64,000 nt of DNA from assembly GCA_024280375.1 (NCBI GenBank), contig JAJRQF010000049.1, positions 20,406 through 84,405 on the forward strand, read 5' to 3'. Under the pieces are notes generated by a model, which saw only the letters and a program-made list of their open reading frames with translations, was not told where the DNA came from and did not search any database. The position numbers and the translations under genes are program-made. Within the stretch, counting starts at the first letter, position 1; each line of letters starts with the position of its first letter. Positions 47,323 to 56,537 of the stretch are shown here, in pieces. This DNA comes from Alphaproteobacteria bacterium. GTDB lineage: Bacteria; Pseudomonadota; Alphaproteobacteria; Rhizobiales; Rhizobiaceae.

Positions 47323-48750
47323 ATGCAGGTATCAGAAACCCTGAACGAAGGGTTGAAGCGCGAGATCAAGGTTGTAGTCCCGGCTGGCGACATGAAATCG
47401 CAACTGGATTCCAAACTGACCAACCTTAAAGACAAGGTGAAACTCAACGGGTTTCGCCAGGGCAAAGTGCCGATGTCGCATTTGCGTAAGCTTTACGGCA
47501 AATCGATGATGGGTGAAATTGTACAGGAAACTGTCGATGGCCAGGTTACTTCAATATTGAAAGATCGTGGTGAAAAGGCTGCCCAGCGTCCTCAGGTTAA
47601 TATGACCGAAGATGAAAAAGAAGCTGATTTGATTCTCGCAGGCGACAAAGATTTCGAGTTTTCTGTCGTTTATGAAATATTGCCAGAAATCAAAATCACC
47701 GATCTGACCAAAATTAAGATCGAGCGCTCGGTTATTGAAATTGATGACGCTGAAATTAAAGAACAAGTCGAACGCATCGCAGAAAATGCCCGCACCTATG
47801 AGACCAAAAAAGGCAAAGCCGCAAAAGGTGATCAGGTAACATTTGATTATCTTGGAAAAATTGATGGCGAGCCTTTTGAAGGCGGCACCGACAATGATTC
47901 CAAACTTGTGATTGGTTCTGGTAATTTCATTCCCGGTTTTGAAGATGGTCTTGTTGGCATGAAAGCCGGTGATACCGGTGTCATTAAAGTGACCTTCCCG
48001 GATGACTATGGTGCAGAACAATTTGCCGGCAAGAAGGCCGAATTTGATGTGACCGTTAAAGACGTTTCCAAACCAGGCGATCTTGAAATCAACGATGAAC
48101 TGGCAAAAACACTTGGCCTTGAATCGGTTGAGCAATTGAACAATGTGGTGAAAGACCAGATTGTCAGCCAGTATGGTGGCCAGACACGCCAAAAAGTAAA
48201 ACGTCAATTGCTTGACGCCCTTGATGCTGCTCATAAATTTGAGCTGCCTGAGACCATGGTTCAACAGGAATTTGATAATATCTGGAACCAGATTACCGGT
48301 GACCTTGAAAAGGCAGGCAAGTCTTTTGAAGATGAAGACACAACTGAAGAAGAAGCCCGCAAAGAATACCAGACATTGGCAGAGCGCCGGGTTCGTCTTG
48401 GTCTAGTACTTTCCGAAATCGGCGAAGAAGCTAAAATTGAGGTAACCGAGCAGGAATTGCAGCAGGCGCTATATCAGCACGTGCAACAATACCCGGGTCA
48501 GGAACAGGAAGTCTTTGATTTCTTTAAAAGCAATCCTGAAGCGCTGGGTAATTTGCGTGCGCCTTTGTTTGAAGAAAAGGTTGTTGATCACATCGTTGAA
48601 ATCGCTGACGTGACCGATAAAACTGTTTCAAAAGAAGAGTTGATGGCTGAGGAAGAAGCAGAAAACGCTGCCGCTAAAAAGCCAAAGAAAAAGGCCAAAG
48701 CAAAAGCTAAGGCCAAGCCCGCTTCAAAGGCCAAAAAGAAAGCCGAATAA
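47323..48750 (+). CDS. tig: Trigger factor, ribosome-associated chaperone
   Basis: Binds nascent chains at the ribosome exit and has prolyl isomerase activity. 475 residues: ribosome-binding domain with [21 protein letters not shown]-type PPIase domain around 155-240 ([17 protein letters not shown]), then the helical substrate-binding arms. The C-terminus is a Lys/Ala-rich tail ([19 protein letters not shown]), longer than in E. coli and common in Rhizobiales. Ends before a clear terminator. Confidence 0.97.
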   Translation: MQVSETLNEGLKREIKVVVPAGDMKSQLDSKLTNLKDKVKLNGFRQGKVPMSHLRKLYGKSMMGEIVQETVDGQVTSILKDRGEKAAQRPQVNMTEDEKEADLILAGDKDFEFSVVYEILPEIKITDLTKIKIERSVIEIDDAEIKEQVERIAENARTYETKKGKAAKGDQVTFDYLGKIDGEPFEGGTDNDSKLVIGSGNFIPGFEDGLVGMKAGDTGVIKVTFPDDYGAEQFAGKKAEFDVTVKDVSKPGDLEINDELAKTLGLESVEQLNNVVKDQIVSQYGGQTRQKVKRQLLDALDAAHKFELPETMVQQEFDNIWNQITGDLEKAGKSFEDEDTTEEEARKEYQTLAERRVRLGLVLSEIGEEAKIEVTEQELQQALYQHVQQYPGQEQEVFDFFKSNPEALGNLRAPLFEEKVVDHIVEIADVTDKTVSKEELMAEEEAENAAAKKPKKKAKAKAKAKPASKAKKKAE

Positions 48751-48776
48751 TTAGTTGGCGCGTTGAATTTAGAAAG

Positions 48777-48800
48777 CCCCGCCATTGAGCGGGGTTTTTT
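48777..48800 (+). terminator. Rho-independent terminator of tig
   Basis: Stem CCCCGC (48777-48782) and GCGGGG (48789-48794), 6-nt loop, then six T residues. Confidence 0.9.
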
Positions 48801-48842
48801 GTTGCCAAAAATCTTCCAATCGTCGGTGTTTGTTTGAGCTGC

Positions 48843-49490
48843 CTAACTGCGCGCCTTTTCAAAATCGCTTGCAGCCTTGTCGCTCAAAGGGTCACGTCCA
48901 AATGAGTTGGCTATTTCCGGGCTCAAGGTAAATGTGCTGTGCCCGTTTGCTGCCAGATATTGTAATTGCTCAATTGAGCGGATACTCGCAACCAGTATTC
49001 GAGGGGCATCCAATGCAGCATTTTTCATCGATAGCATTGAATTTAAAATAGCATCGGCATCTTTTTCCGCTTCCAGCAACCGGCCATAATAGGGCGCTAT
49101 ATATTCTGCACCGATAGCAATTGCAGCTATCATTTGATGCGCCGCATAGGCCGCCGTCAATGTGATGCGGTGGTTTTGTCGGTGTAACACATTTGAAGCC
49201 TGCAGGCCTGCAATCGTTAGCGGCAATTTCACCACAATATTATTTCCCAATGCGGCGATCTCGCTACCAGATTGAATAAGCTCTTCTGCTGTGGTGCCGG
49301 TTGCCTGAATGTGCAGTTCTTTCAGGCCAATTGATGTGGCGTTGTCAGCAAGCTCCTCATAGGTTTTCACTGAACAATCACGCCCGTCGCGTTTTAAAAT
49401 GAGCGGGTTGGTGGTTGCCCCATAGAGAAATCCCAGCCGATTATAGCTTTGCCAAATTTCAGGATCGGAACTATCAATAAATATGCGCAT
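48843..49490 (-). CDS. Transaldolase-family aldolase
   Basis: 215 residues of the small transaldolase / fructose-6-phosphate aldolase subfamily. TTNPLIL at the N-terminus, the Schiff-base Lys in NNIVVKLPLT, and VLVASIR-type strand (ILVASIRSIEQL) are typical. Start ATG 49490; a TTG at 49499 is possible. It may cleave or form a ketose phosphate; the exact reaction is open. It is divergent from the PfkB gene and with it and a FrcK-like kinase forms a sugar module. Confidence 0.85.
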   Translation of the reverse strand: MRIFIDSSDPEIWQSYNRLGFLYGATTNPLILKRDGRDCSVKTYEELADNATSIGLKELHIQATGTTAEELIQSGSEIAALGNNIVVKLPLTIAGLQASNVLHRQNHRITLTAAYAAHQMIAAIAIGAEYIAPYYGRLLEAEKDADAILNSMLSMKNAALDAPRILVASIRSIEQLQYLAANGHSTFTLSPEIANSFGRDPLSDKAASDFEKARS

Positions 49491-49598
49491 AATGTTCAAT
49501 CATCAAAACTATTCTGCTGGCCGGATTGGAAAGCCGAACGAATTAAACTATGAAACATATCGACAATACTTTCAACAAGCGGGCACGGGAACACGATT

Positions 49599-50513
49599 AT
49601 GATACTTTGCTGCGGTGAGGCACTGATCGATTTTATGCCGGTCGAAACCGCTGATGGCGCGTCCGCATTCCAACCTTTTAACGGCGGCTCGATATATAAT
49701 GTGGCCATTGCGCTTGGTCGTTTAGGAAAAAATGTCGGCTTTTTCGGCGGCCTGTCGAATGATTTATTCGGCGATATGTTGGCATCTGAACTGAACAAAA
49801 GCCGGGTAGATACCTCGCTGGCCATATTCAGCAATAGGCCCACGACATTGGCTTTTGTGAAATTCTCCGATGGCCAGCCGGCCTATGCCTTTTTGGATGA
49901 AGGGTCTGCCGGTCGGTTGATCAATGCCAGTCCTCAATTATCGGATGATATAAATCTGCTGCATTTTGGATCAATATCGCTGATCAACGATCCAGCAGCT
50001 TCAATGTTTGAGAATCTCACCGCCCACGAAAATGGCCGTCGATTGATCTCGATCGATCCCAATATCCGTCCTAGCCTTATTGATAATGCCGATGTTTACC
50101 GCGCCCGGCTTCAACGGATGTTTTCCTATGCCGATATAATCAAAATCAGCGATGAAGATCTGGAATGGTTGCACCCAACTCAAAAACCGGATGATTTTGC
50201 ACGCGCGCAACTTATCAACGGTGCTTCATTGGTGGTTGTGACCCGCGGAAAAGAAGGTGCCATGGCCTTCACGAAGGCGCATAAATACGAACTGGCGATT
50301 GAAAAAACTGATGTTGTGGACACGGTTGGGGCAGGGGATGCCTTTATGGCCGGCCTGCTTGCATCACTAAATGAGCATGAATTGTTGACCCGCGAAAAAC
50401 TGGACACTATCGAGCTGCCATTCCTGCAATCAACACTTGAAAAAGCCAGCCACGTCGCCGCTATTACCGTATCGCGAAAAGGCGCTAATCCGCCCTGGAA
50501 GTCGGAGCTATAG
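49599..50513 (+). CDS. PfkB family carbohydrate kinase, fructokinase-like
   Basis: 304 residues of the ribokinase fold. N-terminal signature GGSIYNVAIALGRLG and the C-terminal catalytic DTVGAGDAFMAGLLASL (catalytic Asp) are complete. Fructokinase is favoured by the N-terminal MILCCGEALIDFMP pattern and the neighbouring genes; another hexose or keto-sugar kinase is possible. Confidence 0.9.
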   Translation: MILCCGEALIDFMPVETADGASAFQPFNGGSIYNVAIALGRLGKNVGFFGGLSNDLFGDMLASELNKSRVDTSLAIFSNRPTTLAFVKFSDGQPAYAFLDEGSAGRLINASPQLSDDINLLHFGSISLINDPAASMFENLTAHENGRRLISIDPNIRPSLIDNADVYRARLQRMFSYADIIKISDEDLEWLHPTQKPDDFARAQLINGASLVVVTRGKEGAMAFTKAHKYELAIEKTDVVDTVGAGDAFMAGLLASLNEHELLTREKLDTIELPFLQSTLEKASHVAAITVSRKGANPPWKSEL

Positions 50514-50566
50514 CAAGTTCAAATGCCGATTAAACCGAATTCAAATTTATTTCACTCACGGCCATT

Positions 50567-50625
50567 CGTGCTTTGCACGGCCTACGTGGGTGCGGCGCAT
50601 AAGCGCCGGGTCGAACTTGTCGACC
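50567..50625. repeat. Three consecutive hairpins between convergent genes
   Basis: CGTGC-TTT-GCACG (50567-50579), CGGCGC-ATAA-GCGCCG (50593-50608) and GGTCGA-ACTTG-TCGACC (50609-50625) follow one another within 59 bp. No T-run follows on either strand. Resembles a palindromic repeat element (REP/RIME type) in the gap between the PfkB and FrcK-like genes. Confidence 0.7.
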
Positions 50626-50642
50626 GGACAGTCTCCATTTTG

Positions 50643-51278
50643 CTATGAAATTGTTGTAATTTCAAAATCAGCCTTAATGCTATTTTTCAAAACAGTTTCC
50701 AGATTGGGCAGATCGTTTTCCTGCAATTTTTCAATAATTTCATTGGCAGACATTTGATGCGTCACCCAACGATCATACAGCCGTTGCTCAATCACATCTT
50801 TGGGCGCAGTCAGCATAATCGTATGATCATATAGCCTGTGAAGCTGGTTCCACGGCTCATCCTCTAAAAGCAGGTAATTTCCCTCAGTCAGGATAATTTT
50901 GGCGCTGTTTGGTATAAGCCTTGCGCCAGCCCGGGCAATTTCAATCGAGCGATCAAAAACCGGCACGGCAATTTCAGGCTCGTTGTTTTGCTTAAGTCGT
51001 TGGAGCATGTGCGCATACCCGCCCACATCAAAAGTGTGCGGTGCGCCTTTACGCTCGCGCCAACCCATTTTTTCCAGATAAATATCGTCATAATGATAGC
51101 CATCCATCGGCAGGATGGCACAAATGCCTGTGTGATTTTTGTTGAACTCCAGGCAAAGGTTTTCCGCAAAGGTCGACTTGCCAACACCGGGTGGCCCGGC
51201 AATCGCAATGATGATGCGCGTGTCCTGCATCTGATTTTCAATGCATTTAACCAGATCATGGATACTTATCGGTTGCAT
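50643..51278 (-). CDS. P-loop kinase, FrcK/uridine-kinase-like
   Basis: 211 residues. P-loop GPPGVGKSTFAENL, PMDGYHYDD, and LTEGNYLLLED are typical of the nucleoside/pantothenate-kinase-like family that includes FrcK of rhizobial fructose import operons. Here there is no adjacent frcBCA transporter; the PfkB and transaldolase-like genes are the only sugar genes beside it. The substrate is unproven. Confidence 0.85.
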   Translation of the reverse strand: MQPISIHDLVKCIENQMQDTRIIIAIAGPPGVGKSTFAENLCLEFNKNHTGICAILPMDGYHYDDIYLEKMGWRERKGAPHTFDVGGYAHMLQRLKQNNEPEIAVPVFDRSIEIARAGARLIPNSAKIILTEGNYLLLEDEPWNQLHRLYDHTIMLTAPKDVIEQRLYDRWVTHQMSANEIIEKLQENDLPNLETVLKNSIKADFEITTIS

Positions 51279-51320
51279 AAGATTCTCAAACTGTACGATG
51301 AGATAAAATGTATATCATAC

Positions 51321-51457
51321 GAAGCAATGCGCAAGATTTGAATCACTAAGAAAGAAATCGCACACAGAGCGTCAACTCATGTTGCACGTTAAACGAAGTA
51401 AAGCGCAAAATATGAGTCACCAAAAAAGCAATGCGCACGATTTGAATAACTAAAAAA
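51321..51457. repeat. Three diverged direct repeats of about 35 bp
   Basis: Copies near 51321, 51395 and 51425 share a GAAGCAATGCGCA-type start, then ATTTGAATCAC-like and a run of A residues; the middle copy is the most changed. They are downstream of tRNA-Leu(UAA) on the minus strand and end at its terminator. Possibly decayed terminator duplications. Confidence 0.5.
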
Positions 51458-51475
51458 TCACACACGAAGTGTGTG
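51452..51475 (-). terminator. Terminator of tRNA-Leu(UAA)
   Basis: Perfect 7-bp stem CACACAC (51459-51465) / GTGTGTG (51469-51475), 3-nt loop, then on the minus strand ATTTTTT. The stem reaches into the last two bases of the encoded CCA. Confidence 0.8.
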
Positions 51476-51560
51476 GTGCCCCCTGCCGGACTTGAACCGG
51501 CACGGTCATTCGACCTACAGATTTTAAGTCTGCTGCGTATACCAATTTCGCCAAGGGGGC
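51474..51560 (-). tRNA. tRNA-Leu (anticodon UAA), CCA encoded
   Basis: Minus strand acceptor GCCCCCT (51560-51554) pairs with AGGGGGC (51484-51478). Anticodon loop CTTAAAA, class II long variable arm, T arm GGTTCAAGTCC, and CCA at 51476-51474. Confidence 0.96.
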
Positions 51561-51782
51561 CCAGAGTGTAGTTTTTCAAAAAACTAAAAACTGGAGACTG
51601 AACGATCCAGCCTGTTTTGACAGGCCATTGCATAGTTTATATTGGCGCAGGGTTAAAGCCCTGAATTGAATTATTGGCAACAATTTCAATATCCACAGGG
51701 AAATGAACCAATCCGCTTTTAATCTTCGATAGATTGAATGCAAATGGATTGCCCTCTTTCGCTGGTCAGGTTAATAAAAAAT

Positions 51783-53483
51783 ATGGATAAAAAACCCGAT
51801 ACCATTCGCCCGGATATAATTCGAATTGCATCTGCTCAGTTAAATCCGACGGTTGGTGACATTTCAGGAAATCTCGCCCTTGCACGCGAGGCGAGAGCCG
51901 ATGCTGCCCGCCACGGGGCTGATTTGGTGGTCTTTACGGAATTGTTCATTGCCGGATATTCGCCGGAAGATCTGGTATTAAAACCGGCCTTTATTGAAGA
52001 ATGCCGCGAGGCCGTCGAGGAACTTGCCAAAGATACCGCTGACGGCGGACCGGGGGTGATTATCGGCGTTCCGTGGCGCGAAAAATCCGGCGATAAAAAA
52101 GGGCTATATAATGCTGTTGCCGTTCTTGATGGCGGTAAAATCACAGACGTGCATTTCAAGGTTGATCTGCCCAATTACGGGGTGTTTGACGAAAAGCGGG
52201 TGTTTGATGCGGGCAAACCAAGTGGCCCGGTAAACTTTCGCGGTGTTTTGCTGGGCATTCCTATTTGCGAAGACATTTGGGGCGATCTTGGAATTTGCGA
52301 AACCATGGCCGAGTGTGGGGCTGAAATTCTTATCGCTCCCAACGGTTCGCCGTACTACCGCGATAAGGTCGAGATACGCCATCAGGTCGTCATCAAGCAG
52401 GTGATCGAATCAGGCCTTCCCATGCTTTATATCAATCAGGTCGGCGGGCAGGACGAACTGGTATTTGACGGCGCATCCTTTGCCATCAATGCCGATCATC
52501 AATTGGCAATTCAGCTCTCCCAGTTTGAAGAAAGCGTTTCCGTTTCAACATGGCGACGCGGCGACAAAGGCTGGTATTGCAAAAAAGGCCCAGCGAGCCA
52601 GATACCGGATAGCAATGAGGCGGATTGGCGGGCCTGCGTGCTTGGTCTTCGCGATTATGTCAATAAAAACGGCTTTAAGAATGTCGTTCTGGGCCTTTCC
52701 GGCGGTATTGATTCGGCCATTTGCGCAGCGATGAGCGTTGATGCGCTGGGCGAAGAGCGTGTTCGTTGCGTAATGATGCCCTATCACTACACATCGGGTG
52801 AAAGCCTGAAAGATGCGGAAGACTGCGCCAAAGCACTTGGTGTGCGGTATGAAATAGTCCCGATTGTTGAACCGGTTGAGGGTTTTCAAAACACCCTGGC
52901 GCATTTGTTTGAGGGCACCGGTTCTGGTGTGACCGAGGAAAATCTGCAAAGCCGGGCACGTGGTGTTATTCTGATGGCGATTTCCAACAAATTCGGTTCC
53001 ATGCTGGTGACAACCGGAAATAAATCAGAAATGTCGGTTGGTTATGCAACCATCTATGGCGATATGAACGGTGGCTTTAACCCGATCAAAGACCTTTATA
53101 AAATGCAGGTCTATGAGTTGTCCGCATGGCGCAATACCTGCGTACCGCCGGGTTCTATGGGGCCAACGGGCGAGGTAATTCCTGAAAATATTATCTCGAA
53201 AGCACCAACGGCCGAATTGCGTGAAGGGCAGTTGGATCAGGATTCATTACCGCCTTATCCAGCGTTAGACGATATATTGGAAAGCCTGGTGGAAAACGAA
53301 TTGTCGGTGGAAAAAATTGTCGAGCGCGGGCATGATAAGGCCGTAGTGGAACGGATGGAAAACCTGCTCTATATCGCTGAATATAAACGCCGCCAGGCCG
53401 CACCGGGCGTGAAAATCACCAAAAAAGCCTTTGGCCGTGAGCGCCGCTATCCAATTACCAACTGGTTTCGGGATCGCGATTGA
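51783..53483 (+). CDS. nadE: NAD+ synthase, glutamine-dependent
   Basis: Last step of NAD synthesis. About 566 residues: N-terminal nitrilase-type glutaminase (Glu in VVFTELFIAGYSPEDL, Lys in HFKVDLPNYGVFDE, catalytic Cys in IPICEDIWG) that feeds ammonia to the C-terminal synthetase with the PP-loop GLSGGIDSAICAAM. ATG 51783 gives the usual N-terminus; the frame is open to 51738. Single-gene unit after tRNA-Leu. Confidence 0.95.
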   Translation: MDKKPDTIRPDIIRIASAQLNPTVGDISGNLALAREARADAARHGADLVVFTELFIAGYSPEDLVLKPAFIEECREAVEELAKDTADGGPGVIIGVPWREKSGDKKGLYNAVAVLDGGKITDVHFKVDLPNYGVFDEKRVFDAGKPSGPVNFRGVLLGIPICEDIWGDLGICETMAECGAEILIAPNGSPYYRDKVEIRHQVVIKQVIESGLPMLYINQVGGQDELVFDGASFAINADHQLAIQLSQFEESVSVSTWRRGDKGWYCKKGPASQIPDSNEADWRACVLGLRDYVNKNGFKNVVLGLSGGIDSAICAAMSVDALGEERVRCVMMPYHYTSGESLKDAEDCAKALGVRYEIVPIVEPVEGFQNTLAHLFEGTGSGVTEENLQSRARGVILMAISNKFGSMLVTTGNKSEMSVGYATIYGDMNGGFNPIKDLYKMQVYELSAWRNTCVPPGSMGPTGEVIPENIISKAPTAELREGQLDQDSLPPYPALDDILESLVENELSVEKIVERGHDKAVVERMENLLYIAEYKRRQAAPGVKITKKAFGRERRYPITNWFRDRD

Positions 53484-53541
53484 AAATATAGTTTGATTAA
53501 ATAATCAATCAGCTTTCCAAACGCCAAAACGAAACCAAAAT

Positions 53542-53856
53542 TTATGATTTGGTGATGGAGCCGGCATATGCATTGGCTGGAAACGGTGTCTGGTTTTTCA
53601 AAAACTCATTTTTCAACTGCAAACTGGCGACCGGGCAGGGCAGGTTGAGTGTTTTCCACGACGTATTATTCAATACTTTTTCACAACGCGCCAAAGAAAG
53701 TCCATTGGGTGTTTTTAAACAGGCCGTCTTGCCCTCTTCAATATAACCACCCTTAAAACGGCATTTGCATTTTGCTCCTGCAAATGCGGAGGTTGTTATT
53801 GCAATGGTAAAAAAAGCTAAAACGATTGCGATTGCATGTTTCATGAATGAAATCAT
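53542..53856 (-). CDS. Small secreted cysteine-containing protein, hypothetical
   Basis: 104 residues (or 100 from ATG 53844). Clear Sec signal peptide (KHAIAIVLAFFTIAITTSAFAGA) with cleavage near AFA-GA. The mature part has CKCRFKGGYIEEGKTACL and a later NLPCP, so disulfides are likely in the periplasm. Similar unnamed proteins occur in Rhizobiales, as far as I recall; function unknown. Confidence 0.72.
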   Translation of the reverse strand: MISFMKHAIAIVLAFFTIAITTSAFAGAKCKCRFKGGYIEEGKTACLKTPNGLSLARCEKVLNNTSWKTLNLPCPVASLQLKNEFLKNQTPFPANAYAGSITKS

Positions 53857-53948
53857 ATCACAAATTGCTGGTTTTTCAAAACGAATGACGCAGCAGATTT
53901 AGCCATCTCAACAAATGGTGAAGGGTTAAGGCCACCTAAATTAGCGAG

Positions 53949-54740
53949 CTAAGCTGCGTAATCGATCCACACCGGCACGTGATCAGAAGGTTTTTCCCAG
54001 TCTCTGACATAGGTATCAACTTCCACACCGTTGAGCAGCGGGGCGGCTTCCGGTGACATAAGCAGGTGATCAATCCGAATACCGTGATTGCGTGGCCATG
54101 CTCCCGCTTGATAGTCCCAGAATGTATAAATTCCCGCATCATCAGTGCTACAACGCAAAGCCTCGCTCATGCCTAGATTAAGCAGCGAGCGAAACCGCGA
54201 AATACTCTCCTCACGAAACAGCGCATCACCCTCCCAACCCTTTGGGTCGTGGCAGTCTTTCGGCTCTGGAATAACATTATAATCCCCCGCCAAAATAAAT
54301 GGTTCTTCACTTTCAAGCCGGTTCTTTGTCCAGCAATGTAGCCTGTCCATCCATGAAAGCTTATAGGGAAATTTCTCCGTATCTACCGGGTTTCCATTGG
54401 GAAGATAAAGTGATGCAACGCTGATCGTGCCGCCATCAATTGAAAATACACCTTCAATAAATCTTGCTTGCTCATCCACCGCGTCATCACTGAGCATTGG
54501 CAATCCGCGATTGACCTCATCAAAGGGAATTTTGGAAAGCAGGGCCACGCCATTAAAGCCTTTTTGGCCATGAGTCTCGAGATTATACCCCAAAGCCTCA
54601 ATCGCATCGCCTGGAAATTTTTCATCCATTGATTTGATTTCCTGCAAACAAACAATGTCTGGTTTGGCCTCGTTCAGCCATCTAATCAGCACATCATGCC
54701 GTGCCTTGATGCCATTTATATTCCAGGTAGCAATTTTCAT
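53949..54740 (-). CDS. xth: Exodeoxyribonuclease III
   Basis: AP endonuclease and 3'-5' exonuclease of base excision repair. 263 residues of the endonuclease/exonuclease/phosphatase fold: KIATWNINGIKAR, CLQEIKSMDE (Glu metal ligand), LAGDYNVIPEPKD, and RIDHLLMS with the C-terminal DHVPVWID. Complete. Confidence 0.95.
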   Translation of the reverse strand: MKIATWNINGIKARHDVLIRWLNEAKPDIVCLQEIKSMDEKFPGDAIEALGYNLETHGQKGFNGVALLSKIPFDEVNRGLPMLSDDAVDEQARFIEGVFSIDGGTISVASLYLPNGNPVDTEKFPYKLSWMDRLHCWTKNRLESEEPFILAGDYNVIPEPKDCHDPKGWEGDALFREESISRFRSLLNLGMSEALRCSTDDAGIYTFWDYQAGAWPRNHGIRIDHLLMSPEAAPLLNGVEVDTYVRDWEKPSDHVPVWIDYAA

Positions 54741-54975
54741 AATGCTTAGATAATCCGCTCAATCAGTGCCGCAACAGTACAGAAACTAGGCCGAATATAT
54801 CCGCTGCGATAGCCAATTTCGAAACTTTCCAACGATTGTTCTTTTCCACAGGAAGCACTTTAAAATTTAATTTGTTATTGGGGAGCATTAAAATGAACTA
54901 ATATTTAGCGGCGGAAAAGAGAATCGGCAGAATATCGCCTGATGAGGAAAAATATTCCGCGAGGAGAGGGAAATT

Positions 54976-56334
54976 ATGACTGATAGTTCTTTGGGGACCG
55001 CCGAGCAACTCCGCGATCCAAATTATACCCCCGCATTGGCGAAAGCCGTGCCACTGGGTATTCAACACGTGTTGGCGATGTTTGCCAGTAACGTAACGCC
55101 TGCCATTATTGTGGCGGGTGCCGCAGGGTTTGGTTTTGGTTCAAATTCGCCAGACTTTCCAAATCTGATCTATATGATTCAGATGTCGATGCTTTTTGCC
55201 GGCATAGCAACTCTGTTTCAAACCGTCGGTATGGGGCCGGTGGGTGCCAGATTGCCGATTGTGCAAGGTACGAGCTTTGCTTTTCTGCCAATTATGATCC
55301 CGCTTGTTGCCGGCAAGGGAGTTGATGCAATGGCCGTCCTCATGGGGGGCGTCGTTATTGGTGGTATATTCCACTTTTTCCTTGGTACGATAATCGGGAA
55401 AATTCGTTTTGCCTTGCCGCCGCTGGTAACCGGTCTGGTGGTTCTGATGATTGGCTTGTCACTTGTCAAAGTCGGCATTCAATATGCTGCTGGTGGTGTG
55501 CCTGCAATGGTCAAGGGTTTGCCAGAGTTTGGTTCTCTGCAAAACTGGTCGGTCGCACTTGTTGTGATTGTGGTGACGTTGGCGATCAAGTTTTTCACCA
55601 AAGGCCTTTTGTCCGTTTCTGCGGTATTGATCGGCCTGATTGCCGGATATGCAGTTGCATATGGTTTGGGCATGGTCGACTTCGGAAAAGTCGCATTTGC
55701 CAGCACATTCCAGCTGCCTAACCCTTTCCATTTTGGGTTTGAAGTTTCTGCCGGCGCTGTAATAGGTTTCTGCCTCATGGCATTTATCTCTGCAATCGAA
55801 ACAGTCGGCGATGTTTCCGGTATCACCAAAGGCGGCGCTGGACGCGAGGCAACGGACAAGGAAATAGCCGGTGCTACATATGCTGATGGTTTGGGTACTG
55901 CGATTGCCGGATTATTTGGTGCATTGCCAAATACATCGTTCAGCCAGAATGTTGGTTTGATTTCAATGACCGGCGTTATGAGCCGCCACGTTGTGACCAT
56001 TGGGGCGTTGTTCCTGATTGTTGCCGGATTAATTCCGAAAGTTGGTGCCGTAATTACCACGATACCGATTGAAGTATTGGGTGGCGGTGTAATCGTAATG
56101 TTCGGCATGGTTGCCGCTGCAGGCATTAACATGCTGTCAGATGTGAACTGGAACCGCCGAAACATGTTGATATTTGCGGTGTCATTGTCAATTGGCCTCG
56201 GATTGCAAATGGTGCCACAGGCACTACAATATTTGCCGTCGACTGCTAAAATTCTAATGACATCGGGTTTACTGCCAGCCGCTATTATCGCGATTGTGCT
56301 GAACCTGATATTGCCGGAAGATCTGGATAAGTAA
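54976..56334 (+). CDS. Nucleobase:cation symporter-2, uracil/xanthine permease
   Basis: 452 residues, about 12-14 membrane segments of the NCS2/NAT family. QHVLAMFASNVTPAIIV near the N-terminus, the NAT signature-like QGTSFAFLPIMIP and SAIETVGDVSGITKGG, and NTSFSQNVGLIS are clear. Imports xanthine, urate or uracil; which cannot be decided. It precedes the aromatic-acid cluster but is separated from it by a terminator. Confidence 0.9.
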   Translation: MTDSSLGTAEQLRDPNYTPALAKAVPLGIQHVLAMFASNVTPAIIVAGAAGFGFGSNSPDFPNLIYMIQMSMLFAGIATLFQTVGMGPVGARLPIVQGTSFAFLPIMIPLVAGKGVDAMAVLMGGVVIGGIFHFFLGTIIGKIRFALPPLVTGLVVLMIGLSLVKVGIQYAAGGVPAMVKGLPEFGSLQNWSVALVVIVVTLAIKFFTKGLLSVSAVLIGLIAGYAVAYGLGMVDFGKVAFASTFQLPNPFHFGFEVSAGAVIGFCLMAFISAIETVGDVSGITKGGAGREATDKEIAGATYADGLGTAIAGLFGALPNTSFSQNVGLISMTGVMSRHVVTIGALFLIVAGLIPKVGAVITTIPIEVLGGGVIVMFGMVAAAGINMLSDVNWNRRNMLIFAVSLSIGLGLQMVPQALQYLPSTAKILMTSGLLPAAIIAIVLNLILPEDLDK

Positions 56335-56357
56335 ACATTACTAATTTGAAAATTACC

Positions 56358-56395
56358 AAAGCCCGGGCTGTGATATTCAGTTCGGGCTTTTTGCT
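56358..56395 (+). terminator. Terminator after the nucleobase permease
   Basis: Stem AAAGCCCG (56358-56365) and CGGGCTTT (56383-56390) with a T-rich 3' side. It separates the permease gene from the ABC transporter genes. Confidence 0.85.
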
Positions 56396-56537
56396 TTGCT
56401 CATTCATTCTGTGATGGAGCTATTAATTTTGTTGCGGGTAAATTGCTATCAGCCCTGATCACAGCTAAGGTTTTCCACTAACTAAAAAGGGCCAGAAAAT
56501 GGCCCCGCACCCTAATAGAATATCCGGGAGATTATTC

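Noticed and set aside
53493..53508. Hairpin TTGATT-AAAT-AATCAA after nadE as a terminator
   Set aside because: The stem is pure weak pairs for the most part and no T-run follows.
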